NCBI GenBank assembly: GCA_965225625.1
Contig: CBDDBH010000034.1
Span: 496,001-560,000, forward strand
Source of the DNA: CBDDBH01 sp965225625
Lineage (GTDB): Bacteria; Pseudomonadota; Gammaproteobacteria; JADZEE01
Length of the DNA stretch: 64,000 nt
Direction: 5' to 3'
Below, piece after piece: positions 1-8,243 of the stretch; the stretch's first letter is position 1, and each line of letters starts with the position of its first letter. The notes under the pieces were generated by a model. The model worked only from the letters and a program-made list of their open reading frames with translations, made no database searches and was not told where the DNA came from. Position numbers and translations under genes: made by a program.

Positions 1-423
1 TTCATAGCAATTAGCATTTTGCTTTGGTTGACGGGCGCCCATGCGGAAACGGCGACGCAGCCGTCCCTGGATCCGACCGTGGCGTCACCGGATATGTATC
101 AAGTTCTGTTCGAGAATGAGCACGTTCGCGTGGTGGAATATGAAATCAGCCCGGGACAACGCGACAACTGGCATGCGCACCCGCCGAAAGTGTCCTACGT
201 CGTGACACCCGGGCGATTACAGATTACGACGGCTGAGGGCGAGTCGTTCGAGGTCGGGGAGGACGAGGGAACCGTGCGCTGGCTGGGTGCTGTTGGCAAG
301 CACTACGGTGCGAATGTGGGCGATCAGCTGGTGCGCATCCTATTTGTCGAGGTCAAAGGCGCTGCGGAGGAACGCCAGGATCTCGGAAAATATCTCAGAG
401 AATCTCAAGACAACAACAAGTAA
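1..423 (+). CDS. Cupin-domain protein, secreted (5' end missing)
   Basis: The reading frame is open to the first base of the window, so the true start lies upstream. The codons before the first TTG encode hydrophobic residues (F-I-A-I-S-I-L-L-W-L) followed by GAHA, which looks like the end of a signal peptide. The remaining ~120 residues form a small single-domain cupin: NWHAHPPKVSYVV resembles the His-containing first cupin motif and the later GKHYGANVGD region the second. Cupins of this size bind a metal or small ligand in a beta-barrel; the substrate is not evident. The gene runs convergently into the MFS transporter gene on the other strand, with only ~33 bases between them. Confidence 0.7.
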   Translation, partial: FIAISILLWLTGAHAETATQPSLDPTVASPDMYQVLFENEHVRVVEYEISPGQRDNWHAHPPKVSYVVTPGRLQITTAEGESFEVGEDEGTVRWLGAVGKHYGANVGDQLVRILFVEVKGAAEERQDLGKYLRESQDNNK

Positions 424-456
424 CGCATAGATCCTGCGGACCTGAAATTCTCAAGG

Positions 457-1785
457 TTAGCCGCTTTGAGGCGTAGTCACATCCAGTTCGCCCGCACGCA
501 GCAGCCACACCGCTGCCGCGCCGATCAAAAGGGGCATGGAAAGCAGTAAAAAATAGCTCGGCATTGACCAGCCGAAACCGATCAAAAGGCCGCCCGCATA
601 CGGCCCGCAGATCGCACCGAAACGACCGATACCTGCGCCCCAGCCGATCCCAGTCGCGCGGATGCTGGTCGGGTACAGGCGCGCCGCTACCGAATACAGG
701 CCGATAAAGCCACCCAGTACGAAGAAGCCGAGGACGGCGGCAAGCGCCAACAGAACATCGGCGGATTGCACATGGGGAAACAGGATCATGCAACCGGTGC
801 CAATCGCCAGAAAACTAACTATGAGCGGTCGCAGTCCGCGACGGGCTGAGAAATGGCCAAGCAGCAGCATCCCCGCGGCGCCGCCGATATTCAAGATAGC
901 GCCAGCGTAGATCGCCTTGTTTAGCGGTAGGCCTGCGTCGACGACAATTTTCGGCGTCCAGCTCAACAAAAAGTACAGCGTGAACATACAACAAAAGAAC
1001 GCCAACCAAAGCAGTGCGGTCCAAGCTCGCAGCCGCGGTGAAAATAGGGGTGTGACTGCACTTGTCGATGCCATCGATACGTCGGAGCTGGTCTCGGGAA
1101 GGCTCTCGAGCGGAGCTTGACCAAGCTTGCGCAGGATCCGATTGAGTTTGTCGAGTGCGCCGACCGGTTGCTTTTCCAGCAGAAACTGCGGTGATTCAGG
1201 CAGGAAAAAAATTGCCACCGGAGCCATCAGTGCGGTAACGATGCCGCCGGCAAAGAATACAGCGCGCCAGCCCATTTCAGGAATCAGCCAAGCAGCCAAT
1301 AGCCCACCGAGCAAGGCACCCACCGGGTAGCCGCCGTGCATAAAACCGATCATAAGATTGCGATGGCGGCTCGGTGAGTATTCGGCGACCAGGGCGGTAA
1401 GACTCGCGAACAGCCCGCCGATTCCAAGCCCGGTTAACAAGCGCAACAACATGAGCTCGGTGACTGTGCGTGCCCAGGTGGTTGCCATCATCGCGACCCC
1501 AATGACGGCGACGCAAAGCAATACAATCTTCCGCCGACCGATGCGGTCGCAATAGGGTCCGATAAACATCGCGCCCAGCGCCATTCCCAACAGCCCAGCG
1601 CTGAACACACCGCCGAGTACCTCGGGACTCAAAGCCCATTCCTCGGTGATGGAATGCGCTGTGTAAGAAATAGCGAGGATGTCGAATCCGTCCAGCATAT
1701 TGATAAGCCAGCACACGACCACCACGGTGACCTGCAGCGCCGTCAAAGGACCGTCATCTATGCGTTTGTGGAGTTCGGTGCTCAT
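457..1785 (-). CDS. MFS transporter, aromatic acid:H+ symporter (AAHS) type
   Basis: A 442-residue, 12-helix major facilitator. The first helix carries the D-G-F-D signature (residues 32-35) typical of the aromatic acid:H+ symporter family (PcaK, BenK and relatives), and the loop between helices 2 and 3 has the MFS motif GPYCDRIGRRK. A central hydrophilic loop (~residues 205-245) separates the two six-helix halves. AAHS proteins import benzoate-like acids with protons. The gene is divergent from the phenolic oxidation/decarboxylation operon starting at 2047, so a 4-hydroxybenzoate- or vanillate-like substrate is plausible; that is inferred from the neighbours. The start ATG at 1785 gives a standard N-terminus ahead of helix 1. 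Confidence 0.9.
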   Translation of the reverse strand: MSTELHKRIDDGPLTALQVTVVVVCWLINMLDGFDILAISYTAHSITEEWALSPEVLGGVFSAGLLGMALGAMFIGPYCDRIGRRKIVLLCVAVIGVAMMATTWARTVTELMLLRLLTGLGIGGLFASLTALVAEYSPSRHRNLMIGFMHGGYPVGALLGGLLAAWLIPEMGWRAVFFAGGIVTALMAPVAIFFLPESPQFLLEKQPVGALDKLNRILRKLGQAPLESLPETSSDVSMASTSAVTPLFSPRLRAWTALLWLAFFCCMFTLYFLLSWTPKIVVDAGLPLNKAIYAGAILNIGGAAGMLLLGHFSARRGLRPLIVSFLAIGTGCMILFPHVQSADVLLALAAVLGFFVLGGFIGLYSVAARLYPTSIRATGIGWGAGIGRFGAICGPYAGGLLIGFGWSMPSYFLLLSMPLLIGAAAVWLLRAGELDVTTPQSG

Positions 1786-1932
1786 GCCGCGTGGTGGCTT
1801 TGAAAATTCAGTCTGGCGCTGACAACGCCGGCAGCGGGCCGGGTGTAACTAAGGGATTAGATCGGCCTGAAGCTTGGCGTTTGGGGAGACACATTGCCAT
1901 TAGCGTAACATCGCTTCGCCTGAGCTGCAGGT

Positions 1933-1966
1933 TTGACTCCTAAATTGGTTGCGTGGGCGCTATAAT
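1933..1966 (+). promoter_or_regulatory. Candidate sigma-70 promoter for the phenolic operon
   Basis: A perfect TATAAT lies at 1961-1966, about 80 bases before the first operon start codon. TTGACT occurs at 1933-1938, but the 22-base spacing is longer than the usual 16-18, so an activator may be needed or the -35 element may be different. The divergent 1786-2046 interval also has to hold the promoter for the minus-strand transporter. Confidence 0.35.
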
Positions 1967-2046
1967 CCGGGCGACTGATTACGGAGTAGGGGATCGCGGC
2001 CTGACTGCGACACCTGCCTTAAATAACTTACGACGGGTACGAAAGC

Positions 2047-2622
2047 ATGCTGACGAGACGCGTATTCCTGCAAAACACATTGACCACCGCTGCCACGTTG
2101 CCGCTGTTGGGACATGCCGGACAGTTACTTGCGGGAGGCGAAATCGACAATAAAATTCTGATTATATCTGAGGAAAGTTGTACCGATTCGCGTGCGTTTT
2201 CACGCGCTCTGCCGGTACGCAACCTGGCAGCGGATCCCTCGCTGCAGTTGCTGGAGCTGAAAGAATCCTTCGCCATGAATGAGTTCGACACCGTATTGGG
2301 ACTTACCCGGAATTCCAACCAGTTTCTAATTGAACAACTCGCGATTCGCGAAGGTTACACTACCGTCTACAAAGGCCTGCACGATTACCAGCCGGACGGT
2401 TTGAGGCACCAACTCCACGGCGATCCGGCACTGATGCTAGCGTTGGCCGAGCATCTTGCGGTGAGTGATGCGCAATGGGCGCCGGCTCTTGCACGCGCGA
2501 GCGGTACGCTGTGCGTGAACCGCGAGCTTGCTTGCGTCGAGTCCATTCAGACTGGGGTAACGCGACCGAAAGACAGTCCGGGCTTTCTTGTTTCCTGGGC
2601 GTTACGGAACCGCCGCGTATGA
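2047..2622 (+). CDS. Tat-exported protein of unknown function
   Basis: A 191-residue protein with a twin-arginine signal: LTRRVFLQ, a hydrophobic stretch, then a GHAGQLLAGG cleavage region. The mature part has no motif I can assign with confidence; it contains two cysteines near the C-terminus and one near the N-terminus (EESCTDS). It is the first gene of the operon and its stop overlaps the start of the flavoprotein gene by four bases (ATGA, 2619-2622), which indicates translational coupling. A periplasmic role in assembly, or as a partner of the flavocytochrome made from the next two genes, is inferred from position only. Confidence 0.75.
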   Translation: MLTRRVFLQNTLTTAATLPLLGHAGQLLAGGEIDNKILIISEESCTDSRAFSRALPVRNLAADPSLQLLELKESFAMNEFDTVLGLTRNSNQFLIEQLAIREGYTTVYKGLHDYQPDGLRHQLHGDPALMLALAEHLAVSDAQWAPALARASGTLCVNRELACVESIQTGVTRPKDSPGFLVSWALRNRRV

Positions 2623-4184
2623 ATAAACCATTGCCGCAAGGCATAACGCGCGCAGTATTTGACGCGGCAGCTGGCGAACTGCTTGAAGCCCTGGGCGCCG
2701 ATCGGGTGTATCTCGACGACCAAACGCAACTCACTACGTATTCCGACGCCTACGATACGATCGACGGCAGCACCCGCCTACCCTCTGCTGCAGTTGCGGC
2801 GGAGAATGTGGAGGAGATCCAGAAAGTTCTCGCGGTTGCGCGTAAATACAAGCTCCCGTTATGGACCATCTCCACGGGTAAGAACTTCGCCTATGGCGGT
2901 GCGGCACCGGGCAAGGCGGGCTATATCATGCTGGACCTCAAGCGCATGAACCGCATCATCGAGGTCAACGAGAAGTATGGGTATGCGGTCGTTGAACCGG
3001 GCGTCAGTTATTTCGATCTGTACAACCATTTGCAGCGTATCGGCAGCAAGCTGTGGATCGACGCAGCCGCGCCGGGCTGGGGCGGCGTGATCGGCAATAT
3101 GCTCGAACATGGTGTGGGCTATACTCCCTACGGTGATCACTTGCTGATGCAATGTGGCATGCAGGTGGTACTCGCCGATGGCACGGTCGTGGATACCGGT
3201 ATGGACGCGCTGCCAAATGCCCGTGCGGGGCGCTTGCATAAATACGGTAGCGGTCCGTGGGTTGATGGGATGTTTACCCAGAGCAACTTCGGCGTGGTTA
3301 CGAAAGTGGGTACCTGGCTGATGCACGAGCCGCCCGGCTATCGCCCGTACATGGTCACCTTTCAGAACGACGACGATCTGGATCCGATTACCGAGGCCGT
3401 CAGGCCGCTTAAAATCAACATGGTCATTCCCAATGCCGCGAGTACCGTCGGTTTGTTATGGGAAGCCGGTGTATTGACCACCAAACGGCATTACTACACG
3501 GGCAAGGGCGCGATTCCGGAAAGCGCACGGCGCAAAATCGCCGCGGACCATGATATTGGAATGTGGAATTTTTACGGCGCGCTGTACGGTCCCGAGCCGC
3601 TCATGGACAATAACTGGAAGATGATCGCGGACTCGTTCTCTGCTATTCCCGGCGCTAAATTTTATTTCGAAGGTGATCGACCGAACGATCCGGCGTGGCG
3701 TTACCGCGCGGATCTCATGCGCGGAATTCCCAGCATCACTGAATTCAGTATCATGAACTGGGTAGGCAGCGGGGCCCATATCGACTTCTCGCCCATGTCG
3801 CCGGTCTCAGGTCCCGACGCCTTGAAGCAATTTCACATGATCCGCGATCGTGCTGCCGAGTACGATTTTGACTATGTCGGAGAATTCGTCGTCGGCTGGC
3901 GGGAAATGCATCACATCTTTGCGTTGGTCTTCGACAGCTATGATGAGGTGGAGCGACGTCGCGCGCACGAGTTGTTCGGCGTCCTGATCGATGACGCAAC
4001 CGCCCACGGATACGGTGAATATCGTACCCATTTGAACTTCATGGATACGATCGCCAATACCTACAATTGGAATGACCATGCTCTGTGGCGGCTGCACGAG
4101 CGTATCAAAGATGCGCTCGATCCCGATGGAATTTTGTCGCCCGGGAAAATGGGTATTTGGCCACGTGGCCTCCGTGAGGGTTGA
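2619..4184 (+). CDS. pchF: PCMH/VAO-family FAD flavoprotein (4-alkylphenol dehydrogenase type)
   Basis: A 521-residue flavoenzyme, the same length as known p-cresol methylhydroxylase (PCMH) flavoprotein subunits. An N-terminal FAD_binding_4 (PP-loop) domain with KNFAYGGAAPG and EHGVGYTPYGDH is followed by the C-terminal cap ending in DGILSPGKMGIWP. Against remembered vanillyl-alcohol oxidase (VAO) numbering, Tyr92, Tyr468 and Arg469 match VAO Tyr108, Tyr503 and Arg504. His387 matches the flavin-linking His422. The VAO acid Asp170 is replaced by Ala151, and Glu422 sits where VAO has Thr457 and PCMH has Glu427. It should therefore act as a dehydrogenase/hydroxylase on the benzylic carbon of a para-substituted phenol, passing electrons to the downstream cytochrome. 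The ATG at 2619 was chosen over the longer frame because it overlaps the upstream stop and matches family length. Confidence 0.88.
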   Translation: MNKPLPQGITRAVFDAAAGELLEALGADRVYLDDQTQLTTYSDAYDTIDGSTRLPSAAVAAENVEEIQKVLAVARKYKLPLWTISTGKNFAYGGAAPGKAGYIMLDLKRMNRIIEVNEKYGYAVVEPGVSYFDLYNHLQRIGSKLWIDAAAPGWGGVIGNMLEHGVGYTPYGDHLLMQCGMQVVLADGTVVDTGMDALPNARAGRLHKYGSGPWVDGMFTQSNFGVVTKVGTWLMHEPPGYRPYMVTFQNDDDLDPITEAVRPLKINMVIPNAASTVGLLWEAGVLTTKRHYYTGKGAIPESARRKIAADHDIGMWNFYGALYGPEPLMDNNWKMIADSFSAIPGAKFYFEGDRPNDPAWRYRADLMRGIPSITEFSIMNWVGSGAHIDFSPMSPVSGPDALKQFHMIRDRAAEYDFDYVGEFVVGWREMHHIFALVFDSYDEVERRRAHELFGVLIDDATAHGYGEYRTHLNFMDTIANTYNWNDHALWRLHERIKDALDPDGILSPGKMGIWPRGLREG

Positions 4185-4185
4185 G

Positions 4186-4599
4186 ATGACGCGTCTGCTG
4201 CTTGTTGTTGTGTTCTTGTTGAGTGCCTGCTCGGAACAAGCGCCGCCGGCGGACGTGCCTGCGACCACCGCGGCCGTCGAGGCGGCTAGCGGCGCAGTGC
4301 CAGCGCCGCCGCCTGTGGCTAGCGTGAATGACGATGTGGATGCTGGCGCGCGGATGTATGAGCACTTGTGCCTGCCTTGTCACGCGGCAGGCGGCGGCTA
4401 TGCAGGCACGATGCGATTGGGTGAAAGACTGGGCATAGAAAAATCCGTTCTACTTGAACGCAATGACTTAGCGCACGAATATGTGAAAACCGTAGTGCGT
4501 CAGGGCCTACAGATGATGCCGCCGTTTCGACCTTCAGAGATTACCGATGCCGAGCTCGATACGCTGGCGGCTTACGTGGTAGCAAACGAAGCGGGGTGA
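4186..4599 (+). CDS. Cytochrome c lipoprotein, electron acceptor of the flavoprotein
   Basis: A 137-residue class I cytochrome c. It has a lipoprotein signal with the lipobox LLSAC (Cys15), a flexible Ala/Pro-rich linker to about residue 48, the haem motif CLPCH (Cys62, Cys65, His66) and a likely axial methionine at Met110 or Met111 in LQMMPPFR. The ATG at 4186 lies one base after the upstream TGA. PCMH-type dehydrogenases are flavocytochromes whose cytochrome subunit (PchC) takes the electrons, and this gene has the expected position. It differs from soluble PchC in being predicted to be lipid-anchored. Confidence 0.88.
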   Translation: MTRLLLVVVFLLSACSEQAPPADVPATTAAVEAASGAVPAPPPVASVNDDVDAGARMYEHLCLPCHAAGGGYAGTMRLGERLGIEKSVLLERNDLAHEYVKTVVRQGLQMMPPFRPSEITDAELDTLAAYVVANEAG

Positions 4600-4605
4600 G
4601 CGAAA

Positions 4606-6090
4606 ATGGATGCAAAGGCCAGTAAATTATCACCGCAGGCACAGGCGGTCGCCGAGCGCGTCCACGGGCTGCGGGATTTTATCGAATTGTTGCGCGAGCA
4701 CGGCCAATGCATTACCTGGCCTGAGGCCGTGCTGCCGGAGCCGGATATTCGCGAGATCGTCGTCGCCGCCGGCCGTGATGCCATGAACGGACCGGCGATT
4801 TATTTCGACAAATTGCGCGGCTATCCGAACAGGCGACTGGTTGTCGGCGTACATGGCAGTTTCAGCAATCTCGCGTTGCTGCTGGGCTACCCGAAAGGGA
4901 CTACGATTAAGGAACTCTTTTACGAAATTATCGGCCGTTGGGGAGCAGACCAGCCCTTGCTCACGCGCGTTAAACCCGAACAATCACCGGTACATACCAA
5001 CCGCGTCGAATCGAACATCAATTTGTATAATCTTTTACCGCTATACCGCATAAATGAGTTTGACGGCGGGTTTTACATTGCCAAAGCAAATGTGGTCTCG
5101 CGTGACCCACGCGCGCCGGATGATTTCGGCAAACAGAATGTAGGAATTTATCGCATTCAGGTTCACGGTCCGGATCGCTTTACACTTTTGTCGGTACCCT
5201 CGCACGACATGGGTCAACAAATAATGATGGCCGAGCAGGACGGGTCCAAGTTCCGCATAGCCGCCATGCTGGGCAACCACCCGGCGATGGCCATGTTTGC
5301 GGCAACGCCGGTTAATTACCACGAATCAGAATTTGCCTATGCCTCGCAGATGATGGGCAGCCCGATCGAGCTAACCGAATCTGGCGACGGCCTGGATATT
5401 CTTGCAAATTCAGAAATGGTGATCGAAGCCGAACTCATTAACAATGAGCGCACATTCGAAGGCCCTTTTGGCGAATTTCCCGGCAGTTATAGCGGCGTGC
5501 GCCAGGTGCCGGTGTTCAAGGTAACCGCCGTTTCGCACCAAACCGATCCGATTTTCGAAAGTATCTACATCGGTAAGGGTTGGACCGAGCACGATACGCT
5601 TATCGGTCTTAACACGAGCGCACCGATTTATGCGCAACTAAAGGAAACTTTCCCGGAAGTGGTCGCGGTCAATGCGCTTTACCAGCACGGATTGACCGGC
5701 ATCATTTCGGTCAAGAATCGTTTTGCCGGATTCGCCAAGTCGGTAGCGATGCGTGCGCTGGGCACACCGCACGGTCTGATGTATCTCAAGAACCTGATCA
5801 TGGTCGATGACGATGTCGATCCCTTCGACCTCAATCAAGTCATGTGGGCGATGTCCACGCGCACTCGTGACACCGACATCATCGTCATACCCAATATGCC
5901 CATGGTGATTATCGACCCGTCTTCGGAGGTGGCCGGTAAGGGGCACCGACTCATAATCGACGCAACCAGCTTCATGCCGCCGGATAAAGTCGGTGCCGAT
6001 TCGAAAACGGTGACGCCGCCCAGTGGTGAGCAGATAGATGAACTGGCGAAGCGAATTCAAGCCATGCAGAGCAAGGCGGTGTCCCCATGA
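4606..6090 (+). CDS. bsdC: UbiD-family (hydroxy)aryl decarboxylase, large subunit
   Basis: A 494-residue UbiD-fold decarboxylase, which needs prenylated FMN. The family E-R-E network is visible: Arg183 in NVGIYRIQV, and Glu285 and Glu290 in FEGPFGEFPG. The family includes the non-oxidative hydroxybenzoate/vanillate/gallate decarboxylases (BsdC, VdcC, LpdC). The next gene encodes the small D subunit found only with these enzymes, which supports a phenolic acid substrate rather than the ubiquinone precursor. The reaction would convert a 4-hydroxybenzoate-type acid to a phenol, reversibly. No UbiX/BsdB flavin prenyltransferase is present in the window, so the cofactor must come from elsewhere. 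The stop overlaps the next start by four bases. Confidence 0.9.
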   Translation: MDAKASKLSPQAQAVAERVHGLRDFIELLREHGQCITWPEAVLPEPDIREIVVAAGRDAMNGPAIYFDKLRGYPNRRLVVGVHGSFSNLALLLGYPKGTTIKELFYEIIGRWGADQPLLTRVKPEQSPVHTNRVESNINLYNLLPLYRINEFDGGFYIAKANVVSRDPRAPDDFGKQNVGIYRIQVHGPDRFTLLSVPSHDMGQQIMMAEQDGSKFRIAAMLGNHPAMAMFAATPVNYHESEFAYASQMMGSPIELTESGDGLDILANSEMVIEAELINNERTFEGPFGEFPGSYSGVRQVPVFKVTAVSHQTDPIFESIYIGKGWTEHDTLIGLNTSAPIYAQLKETFPEVVAVNALYQHGLTGIISVKNRFAGFAKSVAMRALGTPHGLMYLKNLIMVDDDVDPFDLNQVMWAMSTRTRDTDIIVIPNMPMVIIDPSSEVAGKGHRLIIDATSFMPPDKVGADSKTVTPPSGEQIDELAKRIQAMQSKAVSP

Positions 6091-6323
6091 GCTGCCCACG
6101 CTGCCGCACCGCGCTTGAAGATTGTGTGCAGGAATGCCAGGGCGAAGAGGACGGCGTCGTGATCTGGACGATCTTCCACTGCCCGCGTTGCGCCTTTACC
6201 TGGCGTGACAGCGAGCCGGCACGTTCGATTAGTTACGAAGTCCGCGAGGCGTGGTTCAGGGTGGATCCCGCTCAGCCGGATAAGTATCCATACAATATTC
6301 CGCCGGCGAATCTGGAAACATGA
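6087..6323 (+). CDS. bsdD: Small D subunit of non-oxidative hydroxyarylic acid decarboxylase (BsdD/VdcD-like)
   Basis: A 78-residue protein with two CPRC pairs (residues 3-6 and near 33-36), consistent with one zinc-ribbon site, followed by FTWRDSEPARSIS and a C-terminal P-x-x-I-P-P region. This pattern matches the small BsdD/VdcD/PadD proteins encoded beside BsdC/VdcC decarboxylases and needed for their full activity; the exact role is not settled. The ATG at 6087 overlaps the UbiD stop codon, so the two are translationally coupled. Confidence 0.85.
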   Translation: MSCPRCRTALEDCVQECQGEEDGVVIWTIFHCPRCAFTWRDSEPARSISYEVREAWFRVDPAQPDKYPYNIPPANLET

Positions 6324-6342
6324 CGGTACGGGTGGAGAAATA

Positions 6343-7800
6343 ATGGCCGACAGCGACGCAATTCTGACTCAGCTACGCAGCATCGTTGGCGATAGCTGGA
6401 TCTACGAACGAAATTCAGACAGCGCGGCGCCGTATACAGCGCGATACGGAGCTCAGCCCCTGGCGGTGGCACTGCCGGGTACCATCGAAGAGTTACAAGC
6501 CGTGGTAGTTGGCGCAACCAACCATGCTTATACCCTGTGGGTAATGCCTAACAGCGCAGGTAATGGCGCGATGATGGGTAACGGTGAGCAAGCGACGGTG
6601 CTCATCGATCTCAAACGCTTGAATAGCATCATCGAGGTTAACACCTCCGCGGCTTATGCACTGGTGGAACCGGGCGTCAGTTATCAGCAACTCCACACAT
6701 ATCTGCAGGAAAACAACACCGGATTGTGGGTTGACTGTGATCGCAACGGTATGAACTCGATTGCTGGGAGTATTTGTGATCGGGATCTAGGTTACACGCC
6801 CTATGGCGACCACATCATGATGCAATGCGGCATGGAGGTGATGCTGGCCGACGGTGGTCTCGTGCGAACCGGCATGGGCGCCTTACCCAACGCCAATACC
6901 TGGCAGTTGTTCAAATACGGATTCGGACCTTATGTCGACGGTTTATTTACGCAATCAAATCTCGGCATTGTCACCAAAATCGGTCTCTGGCTGATGTCCG
7001 CGCCGCCTGCGTATCAGCCGTTCATGGTTAGCGTTTCCGATGCCGGCGCTTTGGCGGCAATGGTCGACATAATGCAGCCCTTAAAAGTCAACATGATCAT
7101 TGGCAATACGGCAGTGGTTAGCCATGCGCTGTTGGATGTTGCGCCCTACGAAAACAGGACCGCCTTCGTGTCCGACGGTAAGGTCGATCTTGCACGTGTG
7201 CAGCAGCAGCACGAACTCGGAGTTTGGAATTTGTACGGAGCGTTGTACGGCATACCGGAGAACGTTGAATTGCTCTGGTCAATGATTGAACCTGCGTTCC
7301 AAAGCATAGCCGGCGCCCGCATATATCAACAGGCTGATCGTGGCGATGATCCGGTATGGCGCAACCGCGAGAAAATGATGCGGGGTGTGCCCGATCAGGG
7401 TTTCGCCGGCGTCGAGAATTGGAACGGTAACACGGAAATTGTGCTAAGTGCGACGGCGGCAATCGATGGTGAGGACGCGCAGCAACTGCACGATCTGGTT
7501 GCGAAAAGCGTCGCTCAGCACGGCTTCGACTACTTATGTGAGTACGCTTTAGGCTGGCGCGCGCTGACTAAGCGCATCCACCTGCCTTTCGACCGCGATG
7601 ATACTGATAGTGCAGCTAGGGCTGAAGCTTGTGCGCGCGAATTGGCAACGGTGCTACCGGCGGCCGGGTTCGGCCTTACTCTCGCGAGTGCTGGCTATTT
7701 GCCGCTCGCCATGAGCGCCTATGATCAAGGTGGATTGGGAGAGCTGCGCGGACGGCTCAAAACGGCGCTCGATCCCCACGGCGTGTTTGCCCCGCTGTAG
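6343..7800 (+). CDS. Degenerate PCMH/VAO-fold paralogue lacking catalytic residues
   Basis: A 485-residue homologue of the flavoprotein at 2619, conserved in the fold (LGYTPYGDHIMMQCGMEV, GLFTQSNLGIVTKIG, LDPHGVFAPL) but altered in the active site. Aligned by eye, the flavin-linking His is Glu365, the substrate tyrosines are Met78 and Thr446, and the active-site arginine is Leu447. The Met-His-His triplet of the active paralogue reads Leu-Thr-Lys. Glu400 keeps the position of PCMH Glu427. FAD may still bind non-covalently. The ATG at 6343 follows a GGTGGAG ribosome site and gives a sensible N-terminus. It may be a structural or regulatory subunit, or an enzyme with different chemistry. It is the last gene of the operon. 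Confidence 0.82.
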   Translation: MADSDAILTQLRSIVGDSWIYERNSDSAAPYTARYGAQPLAVALPGTIEELQAVVVGATNHAYTLWVMPNSAGNGAMMGNGEQATVLIDLKRLNSIIEVNTSAAYALVEPGVSYQQLHTYLQENNTGLWVDCDRNGMNSIAGSICDRDLGYTPYGDHIMMQCGMEVMLADGGLVRTGMGALPNANTWQLFKYGFGPYVDGLFTQSNLGIVTKIGLWLMSAPPAYQPFMVSVSDAGALAAMVDIMQPLKVNMIIGNTAVVSHALLDVAPYENRTAFVSDGKVDLARVQQQHELGVWNLYGALYGIPENVELLWSMIEPAFQSIAGARIYQQADRGDDPVWRNREKMMRGVPDQGFAGVENWNGNTEIVLSATAAIDGEDAQQLHDLVAKSVAQHGFDYLCEYALGWRALTKRIHLPFDRDDTDSAARAEACARELATVLPAAGFGLTLASAGYLPLAMSAYDQGGLGELRGRLKTALDPHGVFAPL

Positions 7801-7849
7801 TCACGTCTTCAACCTCCACAGCAGCACTTAGCCGCAGCGGGATACAGGG

Positions 7850-8188
7850 ATCGATCACGCACAATTCAAGTCCCGACTTATCCGGCTGCGGTCAGAACTT
7901 CAGGCGCTGGAGGCGACGGGTTCGGTAGCGGCACAACCGGTAGAACTCGATCAATCCCGAGTAGGGCGTTTATCACGCATGGATGCCATGCAGGCACAGG
8001 CAATTTCCATAGAAACCAATCGCCGTCGTGAGTTGCAACTGATCCGGATAGAAACGGCGTTAAAGCGCATTGCAGACGACGAGTTTGGTGATTGCGCGCG
8101 CTGCGGTGAGCCGATCGAGCTCAAGCGCCTGGAATTCGATCCGGCGTTGTTGCTGTGTATCGAATGTGCCGAAATGGACAGTACATGA
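7850..8188 (+). CDS. TraR/DksA-family zinc-finger protein
   Basis: A protein of about 112 residues. It has an N-terminal helical region, the segment ELDQSRVGRLSRMDAMQAQA, a coiled coil, and a C4 zinc finger (CARCGEPI ... CIEC). This layout fits the short DksA-like proteins that bind the RNA polymerase secondary channel. The first in-frame ATG is at 7979, but the family-conserved sequence continues upstream of it to about 7850 with no stop until 7829. No ATG, GTG or TTG exists in that stretch; ATC at 7850, preceded by AGGG, gives the best N-terminus (ID-HAQFK). Either a rare AUC start is used or a base is wrong. The conservative form is 7979-8188. Confidence 0.7.
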   Translation: MDHAQFKSRLIRLRSELQALEATGSVAAQPVELDQSRVGRLSRMDAMQAQAISIETNRRRELQLIRIETALKRIADDEFGDCARCGEPIELKRLEFDPALLLCIECAEMDST

Positions 8189-8243
8189 GCTGGGTGAGAC
8201 ACGCCCCCGTGTCGAACTAAATTCCGTCTCGAAGGAGCACAAA

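Noticed and set aside
2475..2618. Extra 48-codon N-terminal extension of the PCMH-type flavoprotein
   Set aside because: It overlaps the Tat-protein gene and lacks homology; ATG 2619 gives exactly the family length of 521 residues.
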